Assembly: GCA_022826665.1 (NCBI GenBank)
Contig: JAJDUK010000045.1
Location: 43,503 to 107,502 of the forward strand
From: Alphaproteobacteria bacterium
GTDB lineage: Bacteria > Pseudomonadota > Alphaproteobacteria > UBA828
DNA: 64,000 nt
Direction of reading: 5' to 3'
Every line of letters begins with the position of its first letter. The stretch's first letter is position 1. The notes under the pieces were generated by a model. The model made no database searches. It saw only the letters and a list, made by a program, of their open reading frames with translations, and was not told the DNA's origin. Made by a program: the position numbers and the translations under genes. Of the stretch, positions 1 to 10,016 are shown piece after piece.

Positions 1-50
1 AGCGCGTCCTCGCCTATCTCAGCGAGCTGGAGGCCTTCAGCAACGAATAG
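1..50 (+). CDS. C-terminal end of a truncated CDS (…RVLAYLSELEAFSNE*), product unknown
   Basis: In-frame codons from nt 3 to a TAG at 48-50, just upstream of the amidase gene; too short to identify. Confidence 0.4.
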   Translation, partial: RVLAYLSELEAFSNE

Positions 51-67
51 GAGCGGGAGCGTTCGTC

Positions 68-1492
68 ATGACCGCATCGGATCTCGACCTCTGCTACATG
101 AGCGCGCTCGACGCGCTTGCTGCGTTCAAGGCACGAACGCTCTCGCCGGTCGAGCTGATGAAGGCGGTGATCGCCCGCTGCGAGGCGGTCAACCCGGCGC
201 TCAACCTCGTCACCTACAGCTATTTCGAGCGCGCCTTGGAGCAGGCGAAGGCGGCGGAGGCGCGCTACGGCAAGACCGACGGCCGGCTGCGCACGCTCGA
301 GGGCCTACCCTTCGCGAGCAAGGATTACCACGCGATCAAGGGCGAGATCACCACGATCGGCTCCAAGATCATGGAGCACAACCGCCCCGATCACACCTAC
401 CCGGTGACCGAGCGCCTCATGCGCGCCGGTGCGATCCTCCACATCCGCACCACCACGCCCGAGTTCGGCTATGCCGGGACGAGCCACAGTCCGCTTTGGG
501 GCGTGAGCCGCAATCCCTGGAATCCCGACTACACGCCGGGCGGCTCCTCCGGCGGCAGCGGCGGCGCGGTGGCCGCAGGCATGACCACCATCGCGGACGG
601 CGGCGATGGCGGCGGGTCGATCCGCATCCCGGCCTCGGTCAACGGCATCTTCGGCTTCAAGCCGCCCTACGGCCGCAACCCAAATGACACCACAGCACCC
701 CATGTCTTCCTGGTGCAGATCGGCGTGCTCACCCGCACGGTGGCCGAATCCGCCCTGCTCCAGAACGTCGTCTCCGGCCCCCACAAGGCGGATATCAACT
801 CTCTCAGAACGCGGGTTCGTCTGCCGCTCGCCTACGAAGGCATCGAGGGCTGGCGTATCGCCTACTCGCCCGACCTCGGCTATGTCGAGGTCGACGAGGA
901 GGTGCAGGAGAACACGCGGAAGGCCGTGGATGTCTTCCGCGATCTCGGCTGCGAGGTCGAGGAGGTCGATCTCGGCTGGACCTCGGGCGTGTTGAACCAG
1001 TACTTACGGCTCTTCGAGGTCTTCTTCGCCAGTGGGTTGCAGGACTTCCTGCCCGAATGGCGCTTCGAGATGGACCCGAGGGTGGTCGATCTGGTGGAGA
1101 GGGGTCAGCGGGTCAGCGCCGTCGAGTTCGAACGTGTCAGCCGAACGCGCGGCTGGATGTACCAGAAGCTCGCGCCGATCCTAGAACGCTATGACGTGAT
1201 GATCTGCCCGACGCTGGCGGTGCCGGCGGTCAAGGCGGACCACACCAACATGGATCCCGGCTTCACCATCAATAGCAAGCCGGTCGAGCCGCACCTGGGC
1301 TGGCTGCTCACCTACCCGTTCAACATGATGAACCAGTGCCCGGTGGCGAGCGTGCCGACCGGCTTCGCGCGGAACGGAGTCCCCACCGGCCTGCAGATCG
1401 TCGGCCGCACCTACGATGACGCCCGGGTGTTCCGCGCCGCGGCGGCCTTCGAGGCGGCAACGAACTGGAGCCGGCACCGCCCCTCGCTTTAG
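68..1492 (+). CDS. Amidase-signature family amidase (GatA/AtzF-like)
   Basis: Amidase signature: Lys in LPFASKDYHAIKG, PGGSSGGSGGAVAAGM, GDGGGSIRIPAS. Confidence 0.9.
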   Translation: MTASDLDLCYMSALDALAAFKARTLSPVELMKAVIARCEAVNPALNLVTYSYFERALEQAKAAEARYGKTDGRLRTLEGLPFASKDYHAIKGEITTIGSKIMEHNRPDHTYPVTERLMRAGAILHIRTTTPEFGYAGTSHSPLWGVSRNPWNPDYTPGGSSGGSGGAVAAGMTTIADGGDGGGSIRIPASVNGIFGFKPPYGRNPNDTTAPHVFLVQIGVLTRTVAESALLQNVVSGPHKADINSLRTRVRLPLAYEGIEGWRIAYSPDLGYVEVDEEVQENTRKAVDVFRDLGCEVEEVDLGWTSGVLNQYLRLFEVFFASGLQDFLPEWRFEMDPRVVDLVERGQRVSAVEFERVSRTRGWMYQKLAPILERYDVMICPTLAVPAVKADHTNMDPGFTINSKPVEPHLGWLLTYPFNMMNQCPVASVPTGFARNGVPTGLQIVGRTYDDARVFRAAAAFEAATNWSRHRPSL

Positions 1493-1509
1493 ACCCGGAG
1501 CAACCCGCA

Positions 1510-2937
1510 ATGGACAGAGGCTTGTGGAGCCGCAGCGCGGTCGAACTCGCCACGATGATCCGGGCGCGCAAGGCATCGTGCGTCGAAGTGACGGAGTCGG
1601 TGCTGGACCGCATCGCCCAGCACAACGGGCGCATCAACGCGATCGTCGTCGACTGTTCCGAGGAGGCGTTGCACGCCGCCGAACTGAAGGACCGTGAGGT
1701 CCGCGACAGCGCGGCCCTCGGGCCGTTGCACGGAGTCCCGGTCACCATCAAGGAGAATATCGACGTTGCCGGACAGGCGACCACGAACGGTCTGCCGGCG
1801 TATGCCGACGTCATCGCGCCGGACCACTCTCCGGTCACGCGCAACTTGCTCGACGCAGGCGCGATCATCGTGGGGCGCACCAATACGCCTGAGCTCTCGA
1901 TGCGCGCGACCACGGACAACCCGCTGCGCGGCCGCACTCTCAATCCTTGGGACGAGGAGGCGTCTCCGGGCGGGTCTTCCGGCGGGGCGTCGGCCGCTGC
2001 GGCGATGGGGTTCGGTCCGATTCACCACGGCAACGACATCGGCGGGTCGCTGCGCTTCCCTTCGTTCGCGTGTGGGTTGGCGACGGTGAAACCGACCCTC
2101 GGGCGAGTGCCCGCATACAATCCGAGCGCCACGGCCGAACGCGGCCTTCTCGCCCAGCTCAGCTCCGTCCAGGGCGCGATTTGCCGCGAGGTGCGAGACG
2201 TGCGGCTCGCGACACGGGTGCTCGCGGGGGGTGACGCGCGCGATCCCTGGTGGGTGCCGGTCCCCTTCGAGGGGCCCACGCTCGATTCCCCGATCAAGAT
2301 CGCAGTCACGTGCGAGGCTCACGGCTATCAGATCGATCCGCAGATCATCGCCGGTATCGACCGGGCGGCGGAAGTGCTCAGCGACGCGGGCTACGCGGTG
2401 GAGCGCGTGGCGACGCCCTCGATCATGAAGCCCGCGCAGGCGTGGTTCGACGTGCTCGCGAGCGAGATCGTGCACTTTCTGGGTCCCATCGCGCGCGAGC
2501 ATGGCAGCGAAACCATTCGGACCATCTTCGAGGACTACCAGCGCGTCGGAAACCCGGTCGATGCGGCCGGATACCGCCAGGGCATCGCCGATCGCACCGC
2601 GCTGACCCGCGAATGGAACGTCTTCCTCGACCGGTATCCGCTGGTGCTCTGCCCGTTCCTGATGCGCTCGATGTATCCGTGGGACCACGACGCGCACGGG
2701 TTCGAGCAGGTGAAGGACCTCTTCATGGCCGCCATCTATAGCACCGGCGTCAACTACCTCGGCCTGCCGGCGGGCGTGGTGCCCGTCGGCTTCGCGGACG
2801 GGCTGCCGGCGGGAGTGCAGATCATCGGCCGTCGGTATCGCGAGGATCTGATCCTCGACGCGATGGAAGCGATCGAAGCCTCGGTCGGAATTCTCGCGCA
2901 CACCCTGTGGGAACGCGAAGAGAGCGCACCGTCGTGA
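1510..2937 (+). CDS. Amidase-signature family amidase (second copy)
   Basis: GVPVTIKENIDVAG, SPGGSSGGASAAAAMGFGPIHHGNDIGGSLRFPS. Confidence 0.9.
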   Translation: MDRGLWSRSAVELATMIRARKASCVEVTESVLDRIAQHNGRINAIVVDCSEEALHAAELKDREVRDSAALGPLHGVPVTIKENIDVAGQATTNGLPAYADVIAPDHSPVTRNLLDAGAIIVGRTNTPELSMRATTDNPLRGRTLNPWDEEASPGGSSGGASAAAAMGFGPIHHGNDIGGSLRFPSFACGLATVKPTLGRVPAYNPSATAERGLLAQLSSVQGAICREVRDVRLATRVLAGGDARDPWWVPVPFEGPTLDSPIKIAVTCEAHGYQIDPQIIAGIDRAAEVLSDAGYAVERVATPSIMKPAQAWFDVLASEIVHFLGPIAREHGSETIRTIFEDYQRVGNPVDAAGYRQGIADRTALTREWNVFLDRYPLVLCPFLMRSMYPWDHDAHGFEQVKDLFMAAIYSTGVNYLGLPAGVVPVGFADGLPAGVQIIGRRYREDLILDAMEAIEASVGILAHTLWEREESAPS

Positions 2938-3078
2938 CCCGGTGCGGCCGGCCGCTCCACGCGAAGCGCTATTCCTCCGCCATCACCACCAGCCAGAGCT
3001 TGTAGCGCGAGCTTGATCTGCGCAGCGCCTGTGGTTGGTGCCGGCATCGGCATGCACCCGTTCCGGTGCACGACCCGC

Positions 3079-3084
3079 TATAAT
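3079..3084 (+). promoter_or_regulatory. Candidate -10 box TATAAT, 5 nt before the lptF ATG
   Basis: Exact TATAAT hexamer; no convincing -35 recognised. Confidence 0.4.
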
Positions 3085-3089
3085 GAGCC

Positions 3090-4214
3090 ATGCCTCGCTA
3101 CCAGCGTTACCTGCTGCGCCAGCTTATAGGCCCGTTCCTGCTCGTTACGGCGGGGCTCACGGCGGTCGTCTGGCTGTCGCAGTCGCTTCGCATCATCGAC
3201 CTGATCGTCAACAAAGGTCTGTCGTTCAGCGCCTTCCTGCTGATGAGCATGCTGGTGCTACCCACATTCCTGAGCGCGATCCTGCCGATAGCGCTCTTTT
3301 GCTCGCTGCTCTTCGTTTACAACAAGCTCATCATCGACAGCGAGCTGGTCAGCCTGCGTGCTGCCGGCGTGAGTCAGTGGTCGCTGGCGAAGCCCGCGCT
3401 GGTGATGGCCACGATTGTCGTCGTCATCTCCTACGCGATCATCATGTACGTGATGCCGGTCAGCTACAGGGAGTTCAAGGAGCGGCAGTTCGTCCTGCGC
3501 AGCGATCACTCGGCGCTTCTCCTGGAGGAGGGTACCTTCAACACGCTGACCGAGGGCGTCACCGTCTACATCCGCGGGCGTGAGGGCAGCACCCTCAACG
3601 GTATCCTCGTGCACGACGCCCGGGAACAGGAACGACCGGTCACGATGATGGCCGAGCAGGGCATTCTGGTGCAGACCGATGAGGGACCGCGCTTCATCCT
3701 GATCAACGGCCACCGAAAACGGATCGACCGGGACTCGTCGAAACTCTCGTTGCTCAATTTCGAACGCTACACAATCGACTTGGGTGATTTCATCCAACCC
3801 GGAGGCACGCGCTGGCGCGGGCCGCGAGAGCGGTTCATAGACGAGCTCCTCGACCCCGCAAGCGAGGGGGCGGAGCGGCTGCGGGGCAAGTTCCTGTCCG
3901 AAGCGCACAACCGCATCGTCTCGCCGCTATTCGGCTATGCGCTTGCCGCCATCGGGCTTGCAGCGCTGCTCTCCGGCAACGTCGACCGGCGGGGGCAGTG
4001 GCGTCGGATCCTCGTCGCCATTGCAGCCGGGGTCATGCTCGAGGCTGTGGCGCTCTTCCTGGTCAACGCGACCGCCAAGAACAGCAGTCTCATCCCACTC
4101 ATGTATCTCAACCCGGTCCTCATGATCGCCGCGGCGATGGTCGTGCTTCGCCACCGCTTACCGCGCTTCCTCGGTGGCCGCACTGCGGCGGCTGAGCCGG
4201 GCGCACGCGGGTAG
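3090..4214 (+). CDS. lptF: LPS export ABC transporter permease LptF
   Basis: YjgP/YjgQ family N-terminus RYLLRQLIGPFLLVTAGLTAVVWLSQSLRIIDLIVNKGLS; followed by lptG and lptD. Confidence 0.93.
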   Translation: MPRYQRYLLRQLIGPFLLVTAGLTAVVWLSQSLRIIDLIVNKGLSFSAFLLMSMLVLPTFLSAILPIALFCSLLFVYNKLIIDSELVSLRAAGVSQWSLAKPALVMATIVVVISYAIIMYVMPVSYREFKERQFVLRSDHSALLLEEGTFNTLTEGVTVYIRGREGSTLNGILVHDAREQERPVTMMAEQGILVQTDEGPRFILINGHRKRIDRDSSKLSLLNFERYTIDLGDFIQPGGTRWRGPRERFIDELLDPASEGAERLRGKFLSEAHNRIVSPLFGYALAAIGLAALLSGNVDRRGQWRRILVAIAAGVMLEAVALFLVNATAKNSSLIPLMYLNPVLMIAAAMVVLRHRLPRFLGGRTAAAEPGARG

Positions 4215-4226
4215 GAGCCACGGCAG

Positions 4227-5321
4227 GTGCGTCTCTCCTCCACCCTCTCGCTCTACATGGGCAGGCAATACCTGCAAAGCGTCGCGCTCGTGTTCCTGCT
4301 CGTCATGTTGACCATCCTCATCGCCGATACCATCGAGCTGCTGCGCCGCGCCTCCGGGCCCGACAAGACAGCGACGATCGAAACCGTGCTCCAGATGGCC
4401 TCGCTGCACATCCCCTTCATGGCGCAGAAGGCGCTGCCCTTCATCGTGCTCGTCGGCGGCATCGTGACCTTCGCGAAGATGACGCGGAGCCGCGAGCTCG
4501 TGGTGGCGCGGGCGGCGGGCGTCTCGGTCTGGCAATTCCTGCTGCCTGCGCTGGTAATCGCGGCACTGCTGGGCGGCCTCTTCATGACGGTCGTCAACCC
4601 GCTGGCCTCCGCCACGACGGCGCGATTCGAACAGATGGACGTGACCCACTTGCGCGGTAAGTCGAGCCTCATGGAGCTTTCCAAGTCCGGCATCTGGCTG
4701 AGGCAGGGCGATTCGGAGAGCCAATCGGTGGTTCACGCCGCGCGCATCGATCAGGAAACGATGACGCTCTACGACACGATCATCTTCCTGTACGCGAAGG
4801 AGGATCAGTTCGTCGGGCGGATCGATGCCGCCGAGGCTCGGCTGGAGGACGGGTACTGGAACCTGCAGGATGCTCTCTTCAGCGCGTCGGACGAGCCGGC
4901 CCGACATCGGGCGAACGCCCGCGTGCCGACCGACCTCACCCTGGAGCGCATCCAGAACAGCTTCTCGCCGCCGGAGACCCTGTCCTTCTGGGCGTTGCCC
5001 GGTTTCATCAAGGTGTTGGACGAGTCCGGCTTCTCTTCGGTGAAGCACCGCCTGCACTGGCATTCGCTTCTATCTGTCCCCCTCCTCCTTTGTGCGATGG
5101 TTCTGATCGCAGCGACCTTTTCGCTCCGTTTCACGCGGCGGGGCACCTGGGTGCTGGTCCTGGCCGGATTGCTCACTGGCTTTCTCCTCTATTTTATCTC
5201 GGACTTGGTGCTCGCCCTTGGCCTTTCCGGCAAGCTGCCACCGGTGCTCGCTGCGTGGACCCCGGCGGGCATTTTCACGTTGCTCGGCGTTGCGGGCCTG
5301 TTCCATCTCGAGGACGGATAG
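4227..5321 (+). CDS. lptG: LPS export ABC transporter permease LptG
   Basis: YjgP/YjgQ family (LYMGRQYLQSVALVFLLVMLTILIADTIELLRR), GTG start, directly after lptF. Confidence 0.93.
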   Translation: MRLSSTLSLYMGRQYLQSVALVFLLVMLTILIADTIELLRRASGPDKTATIETVLQMASLHIPFMAQKALPFIVLVGGIVTFAKMTRSRELVVARAAGVSVWQFLLPALVIAALLGGLFMTVVNPLASATTARFEQMDVTHLRGKSSLMELSKSGIWLRQGDSESQSVVHAARIDQETMTLYDTIIFLYAKEDQFVGRIDAAEARLEDGYWNLQDALFSASDEPARHRANARVPTDLTLERIQNSFSPPETLSFWALPGFIKVLDESGFSSVKHRLHWHSLLSVPLLLCAMVLIAATFSLRFTRRGTWVLVLAGLLTGFLLYFISDLVLALGLSGKLPPVLAAWTPAGIFTLLGVAGLFHLEDG

Positions 5322-5331
5322 CGGCGACATC

Positions 5332-7488
5332 ATGAAGGTCCTTGCGCCGCTCGTTTTCGCGTGTCTTCTGGCCCTCTCGTCGCTGGAAGCGCGAGCACAG
5401 CAGACGGACGCCGCGCCCGAGCTCGGCGACCTACTGACAGGCGATCTCCTGCTGACCGCCGACGAGCTGACCTACGACCAGGCCACCGACACGGTCATCG
5501 CCTCCGGCAACGTCGAGGTCGCACAGGGTGGGCGGGTGCTGCGTGCCGACAGCATCCACTACCGGCGCCGCGACGATTTGGTGACGGCATCGGGCGACGT
5601 CGCACTGCGGGAGCCCACCGGCGAGGTGATATTCGCCGAGTCCGTCGAGCTCACCGGCGACTTGAGAGACGGCGTGATTCATCGTTTGAGTGTCCTCTTG
5701 GCGGACCAGTCGCGGCTCGTTGCGAGCGGCGCTAAGCGTATCGACGGCACCCGTATGGTAATGCGGAAGGCGGTGTATTCACCGTGCGAACTATGCCCGG
5801 ACGATCCCGCGCCGGCACCGCTCTGGCAGCTCAAGGCAGCGCGTGTTATCCACGATCAGGTTGAGCACTCCATCACCTACCGCGACGCATCGCTCGAGTT
5901 CTTCGGTCTGCCGATCTTGTACACGCCCTATTTCCGTCATCCCGATCCGAGCGTGACCCGCCAGAGCGGGTTCCTGGCCCCGTCCTACAGCAGCTCCACT
6001 GCACTCGGCGCCGAGGTGACCATTCCCTACTACTGGTCGCTCGCGCCTGACCGGGATGTGACCTTTTCGCCCCGGTTCACCGCCCAAGAAAGTGCTGTGC
6101 TGGCTGGCGAATACCGCGAGCGCACGCAGGATGGTCAGTTCGAGATCGACGCGAGCATCACGCGTGCCCTCACCGCCGACGAAGATGGCAACAGGATTCG
6201 GGGGCACGTCTTCGGCCATGGTCTCTTCGACATCGACGAGACCTGGCGATGGGGCTTCAATCTGGAGCGCGCCCTCGACGACACCTATCTGCGCCGCTAC
6301 GGCATCTCGTCAAAGGACGATCTGGTCACGACCCTGTTTGCGGAGCGGTTCCACCAGCGCAGCTACATGTCGGGCGCCGGCTACCTGTTCCAGGATCTCC
6401 GGGCCGGCAAGCAGGGGGACCAGAGCCCGATCGTTCTTCCCCTGTTCGATGCGCACCTCGTGAGCGCGCCCGACTATGCCGGCGGCTACACCACGCTCGA
6501 CGCCAATCTCATGGTCCTGGAGCGCCTGGACGGAACCGACTCGCGGCGGCTCTCGATTGCCGGCGGCTGGCACCGGCCGATGATCCTGCCGGGCGGCCAT
6601 CTCTTCCGCATCGATGCGAGCCTGCGGGGCGACCTCTATCACGCCTACACCCCGGCCGACCGAGGAGATCCCTACGGCGTGATGAGGAGCGAAACGGCGG
6701 GACGGTTCTTACCTGAACTCGCCGTCGAATGGCGCTATCCGCTCATCACGCGGATCGGCTCCCTGCGGCAGCTCATCGAACCGATCGTACAGGGCGTCAT
6801 CAGCCCCGATGGCGGCAATCCCCACAAGATCCCCAACGAGGACAGCCGGGATCTTGAGTTCGATCACACCAATCTGTTCAGCACCAACCGCCACACTGGC
6901 CTCGACCGCATCGAGACCGGGCCGCGTGTCAATTACGGCGTGCGCCTCGGCTTCTACGGCCCTGACGGGGGCCGGGCGACCGCATTGATCGGGCAGAGCG
7001 CACGGGCAAAGGACGATTCGCCGTTCGGGCCAGGCAGTGGCCTCGAAGATCAGATGTCCGACTACGTCGGACGCATCCACGTGCAGCCGTCGCCTTGGCT
7101 TGATTTTTCCCTGCGGTTCCGTCTCGACCACCGTGACTTCACTGTCAGACGCAACGAAATCGACCTTGCCGCCGGTCCGGAATGGCTGCGCGCCCGGCTT
7201 GGCTTCGCCGATGTAGCCCGGCCGCCGGAAAGCGTGATTAGGGACTTCGTCGGGGGTAGAGAGGGGCTCATGGAGTTCGCTGCGGGTCCCTGGGACAACT
7301 GGACCCTCTCCGCCGGGGCCCGCCGCGACCTGGAGGATAACGCTTCCATTAACTGGAATGTGGGTCTTTTCTATGAAGATGAATGTATCGTCATCGGCAC
7401 GAGTGTATCGCGCTCCTTCACCCGAGACCGCGACGTAGAGCCGGGTACGGTATGGCACTTGACCGTCAATCTGAAACACGCGGGCTGA
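5332..7488 (+). CDS. lptD: LPS-assembly outer membrane protein LptD (OstA)
   Basis: N-terminal OstA-type domain (LLTADELTYDQATDTVIASGNVEV), signal peptide from M at 5332, beta-barrel C-terminal region; operon with lptFG. The ORF track start at 5218 overlaps lptG and is unlikely. Confidence 0.93.
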   Translation: MKVLAPLVFACLLALSSLEARAQQTDAAPELGDLLTGDLLLTADELTYDQATDTVIASGNVEVAQGGRVLRADSIHYRRRDDLVTASGDVALREPTGEVIFAESVELTGDLRDGVIHRLSVLLADQSRLVASGAKRIDGTRMVMRKAVYSPCELCPDDPAPAPLWQLKAARVIHDQVEHSITYRDASLEFFGLPILYTPYFRHPDPSVTRQSGFLAPSYSSSTALGAEVTIPYYWSLAPDRDVTFSPRFTAQESAVLAGEYRERTQDGQFEIDASITRALTADEDGNRIRGHVFGHGLFDIDETWRWGFNLERALDDTYLRRYGISSKDDLVTTLFAERFHQRSYMSGAGYLFQDLRAGKQGDQSPIVLPLFDAHLVSAPDYAGGYTTLDANLMVLERLDGTDSRRLSIAGGWHRPMILPGGHLFRIDASLRGDLYHAYTPADRGDPYGVMRSETAGRFLPELAVEWRYPLITRIGSLRQLIEPIVQGVISPDGGNPHKIPNEDSRDLEFDHTNLFSTNRHTGLDRIETGPRVNYGVRLGFYGPDGGRATALIGQSARAKDDSPFGPGSGLEDQMSDYVGRIHVQPSPWLDFSLRFRLDHRDFTVRRNEIDLAAGPEWLRARLGFADVARPPESVIRDFVGGREGLMEFAAGPWDNWTLSAGARRDLEDNASINWNVGLFYEDECIVIGTSVSRSFTRDRDVEPGTVWHLTVNLKHAG

Positions 7489-7495
7489 GGCGGCT

Positions 7496-8464
7496 ATGAG
7501 ATATCTACCGATCGCTCGGGCGGCTGTGCTGTTGTTCGCGCTGCTGCCGATCGTGCTCGTGCCGGTGGACCGCGCGAGGGGCCAGGAGGTCGTGAGGATC
7601 GCCGCTGTTGTCAACAGCGAGGCGATCTCGATCCCCGATCTCGTGCGGCGCATCGACGTCGCCATCGTGTCGTCCCGATTGCAGGTCAGCGAGGAGTTGC
7701 GCCGCCAACTGGCGCCGCAAGTGCTTCGCTCGCTCATCGATGAACGTCTGAAGGTGCAGGAGGCAGAGCGTCTCGGGGTGACCGTCAGCGAGGCCGACAT
7801 GGCGAACGCGCGGCGGAGCGTCGAGCAACGCAACGGAATCCCGGCTGGCGCGCTCGACGACTTCCTGCGGCGCCAGGGGCTGGACGTCGCCACCGTCGGG
7901 GAGCAGCTCCGCGCTGAGATCCTCTGGTCCAAGCTCGTGCGCGGCCGCCTGGGTGCCGCGGTCTCGGTCGGCGAGGGCGAAATCGACGAGGCGATCGCCC
8001 GACTTGAAGCCAACCGAGGGCGACCCGAATATCGTGTCGCGGAGATTTTTCTGGCGGTCGAATCGAGCGAGCAGGAGGACGAGGTCCGCGCCGCCGCCGC
8101 GAGCCTCTACAGGCAGCTAACGGACGGCGCCAACTTCGCCCAGATCGCCCGTCAATTCTCGCAGAGCGCCACCGCCGCGGTCGGCGGCGACATCGGCTGG
8201 GTCGTCGAAGGACAGCTCCCGAGCGAGATCGAGGCCGTGCTCGCCGAGACAGAACCCGGATCGATTACATCCCCGATGCGGGCGTTCGACGGTTACTACA
8301 TCGTCTCGTTGATTGACCGCCGCGCGGTGCTCGCGGACGTGCCTGCCGCCGGGCTCGATCGGGAGAGGATCCGGCAGGACATCGCGGGACGCAGACTGGA
8401 GATGCTCGCGCGGCGCTACGTGCGCGACCTGCACCGATCGGCGTTCATCGACGTGCGGATTTGA
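7496..8464 (+). CDS. surA: Periplasmic peptidyl-prolyl isomerase SurA
   Basis: SurA N-domain plus parvulin domain (YRVAEIFLAVES…FAQIARQFSQSATAAVGGDIGWV). Confidence 0.9.
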   Translation: MRYLPIARAAVLLFALLPIVLVPVDRARGQEVVRIAAVVNSEAISIPDLVRRIDVAIVSSRLQVSEELRRQLAPQVLRSLIDERLKVQEAERLGVTVSEADMANARRSVEQRNGIPAGALDDFLRRQGLDVATVGEQLRAEILWSKLVRGRLGAAVSVGEGEIDEAIARLEANRGRPEYRVAEIFLAVESSEQEDEVRAAAASLYRQLTDGANFAQIARQFSQSATAAVGGDIGWVVEGQLPSEIEAVLAETEPGSITSPMRAFDGYYIVSLIDRRAVLADVPAAGLDRERIRQDIAGRRLEMLARRYVRDLHRSAFIDVRI

Positions 8465-9333
8465 CCGGCACAAGCGACCCCAGTGGGGAAGACGCCGGCT
8501 GCGACGCCCGGCTGCCGCCGCTCTCTGCCGTCATCGCGCGCCACGAACTGCATCCCAAGCGAGCACTTGGTCAGCACTTCCTCCTTGATCCTAGCCTGTG
8601 CGAGAGAATTGCGCGGACAGCCCAGCCCGGCGCTTCGGCCGTCAATTTGGAGGTGGGGCCAGGACCGGGCGGACTGACCAGAGCGCTGCTCGCGGCCGGC
8701 GCGGCTCGCGTTGTCGCCGTGGAGAAGGACCGCCGCTGCGTGGCCGCGCTCAGCGAGCTCCAGGCGCGCTATCCTGATCGGCTCGAGATCGTCGAGGGCG
8801 ACGCGCTCTCCTTCGATATCGCGACTCTCAGGCCCGCCCGCATCGGGATCGTGGCGAACCTCCCTTACAACGTCGGCACGCGGCTGCTATTGCGATGGCT
8901 GGAGCAGGTCGAGCGGATCGAGAGCATGACCCTCATGTTCCAGAAGGAGGTAGCGGCACGGATCACCGCGGCCGGTGGGCGAGACTACGGCGGCCTCTCG
9001 GTGCGTGCGCAGTGGCTCTGCACCTGCGAGCGGCTGTTCGACGTGGGCCCGCGCGCCTTCGTGCCGCCGCCCGGCGTGATCTCGACGGTGGTGCGCCTGG
9101 TGCCGCGGGCTGCGCCGCTCGCACCGGCGGAGCCTGACGCCCTCGACGCCGTGACCCGCGCGGCATTCGGTCAGCGCAGGAAGATGCTGCGCCGCGCCCT
9201 TCGCACCCTTACCCCGGACCCGCTAGCGCTGCTTCAGAGCGCGGGCATCTCCCCCGAAGCGCGGGCGGAGACACTCTCAGTTACCGAATTCTGCGCTCTC
9301 GCCCGTGCTTGGGCAGCGATGCGGCACACCTGA
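8461..9333 (+). CDS. rsmA: 16S rRNA (A1518/A1519-N6)-dimethyltransferase RsmA/KsgA
   Basis: KRALGQHFLLDPSLCERIA, NLEVGPGPGGLT, IVANLPYNVGTRLLLRWL; probable TTG start overlapping the surA stop (TTGA). Confidence 0.94.
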   Translation: MTGTSDPSGEDAGCDARLPPLSAVIARHELHPKRALGQHFLLDPSLCERIARTAQPGASAVNLEVGPGPGGLTRALLAAGAARVVAVEKDRRCVAALSELQARYPDRLEIVEGDALSFDIATLRPARIGIVANLPYNVGTRLLLRWLEQVERIESMTLMFQKEVAARITAAGGRDYGGLSVRAQWLCTCERLFDVGPRAFVPPPGVISTVVRLVPRAAPLAPAEPDALDAVTRAAFGQRRKMLRRALRTLTPDPLALLQSAGISPEARAETLSVTEFCALARAWAAMRHT

Positions 9334-9500
9334 GCGCGGTAATTCCGCTGGTAATTCCGCTTGCCAATGCGCCCGGCACGCCTTAGTCACCCTTTCATGC
9401 CACGCTGTTCTCGCGAGCGACGACGAGACCGCTGACACCGCGGCGCCATCGGCGCTGCGGCATCACCACCTTGCCCGTCCGTCGTCGAGAGCAGAGCGCC

Positions 9501-10016
9501 ATGCCCCCCATCCGTAAAGAGCGGCCGCAAGACGGCCCGGAGATCGAGTCCCTGCTGGACCGTGCCTTTGGCGCGGACCGTCATTCCCGCTCTTCCTACC
9601 GCCTGCGCGAAGGTATCGAGCCCGTGCACAGCCTCTGCCTCGTCGCCGAGGCCGAGGGCCGAATCCTCGGCACGATCCGGCACTGGCCTGTACGGATTGG
9701 CACAACGGGATCGGCGCTGTTACTCGGGCCGATTGCCGTGGACCCGCCCCAAGAGGGACGCGGAATCGGAGGACTACTAATCCGAACCGCACTCGATCGG
9801 GCTGCTGCGGAGGGACACACGGCCGCCGTCGCAGTGGGCGCGCAGGGTTATCTCGGCCGTTTCGGCTTCAAGAGCGCAGCGCGCTACGGGATCAACCTTC
9901 CTGGCCTCAAGCAATCCGGCCGACTGCTCGCTCTGGCGCTCGCTCCCGGCGCCCTCGACGGTGTGAAGGGTGCGATAGCGCGGGTCAGCCCTGAGGCGGC
10001 TTCGTGCCCACCGTGA
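9501..10016 (+). CDS. GNAT-family N-acetyltransferase
   Basis: LLGPIAVDPPQEGRGIGGLLIRTALDRA acetyl-CoA binding motif, YLGRFGFKSA. Confidence 0.82.
   Translation: MPPIRKERPQDGPEIESLLDRAFGADRHSRSSYRLREGIEPVHSLCLVAEAEGRILGTIRHWPVRIGTTGSALLLGPIAVDPPQEGRGIGGLLIRTALDRAAAEGHTAAVAVGAQGYLGRFGFKSAARYGINLPGLKQSGRLLALALAPGALDGVKGAIARVSPEAASCPP

Noticed and set aside
9338-9361. 12-bp direct repeat ggtaattccgct x2
   Set aside because: Too short and isolated to support a function; only two copies
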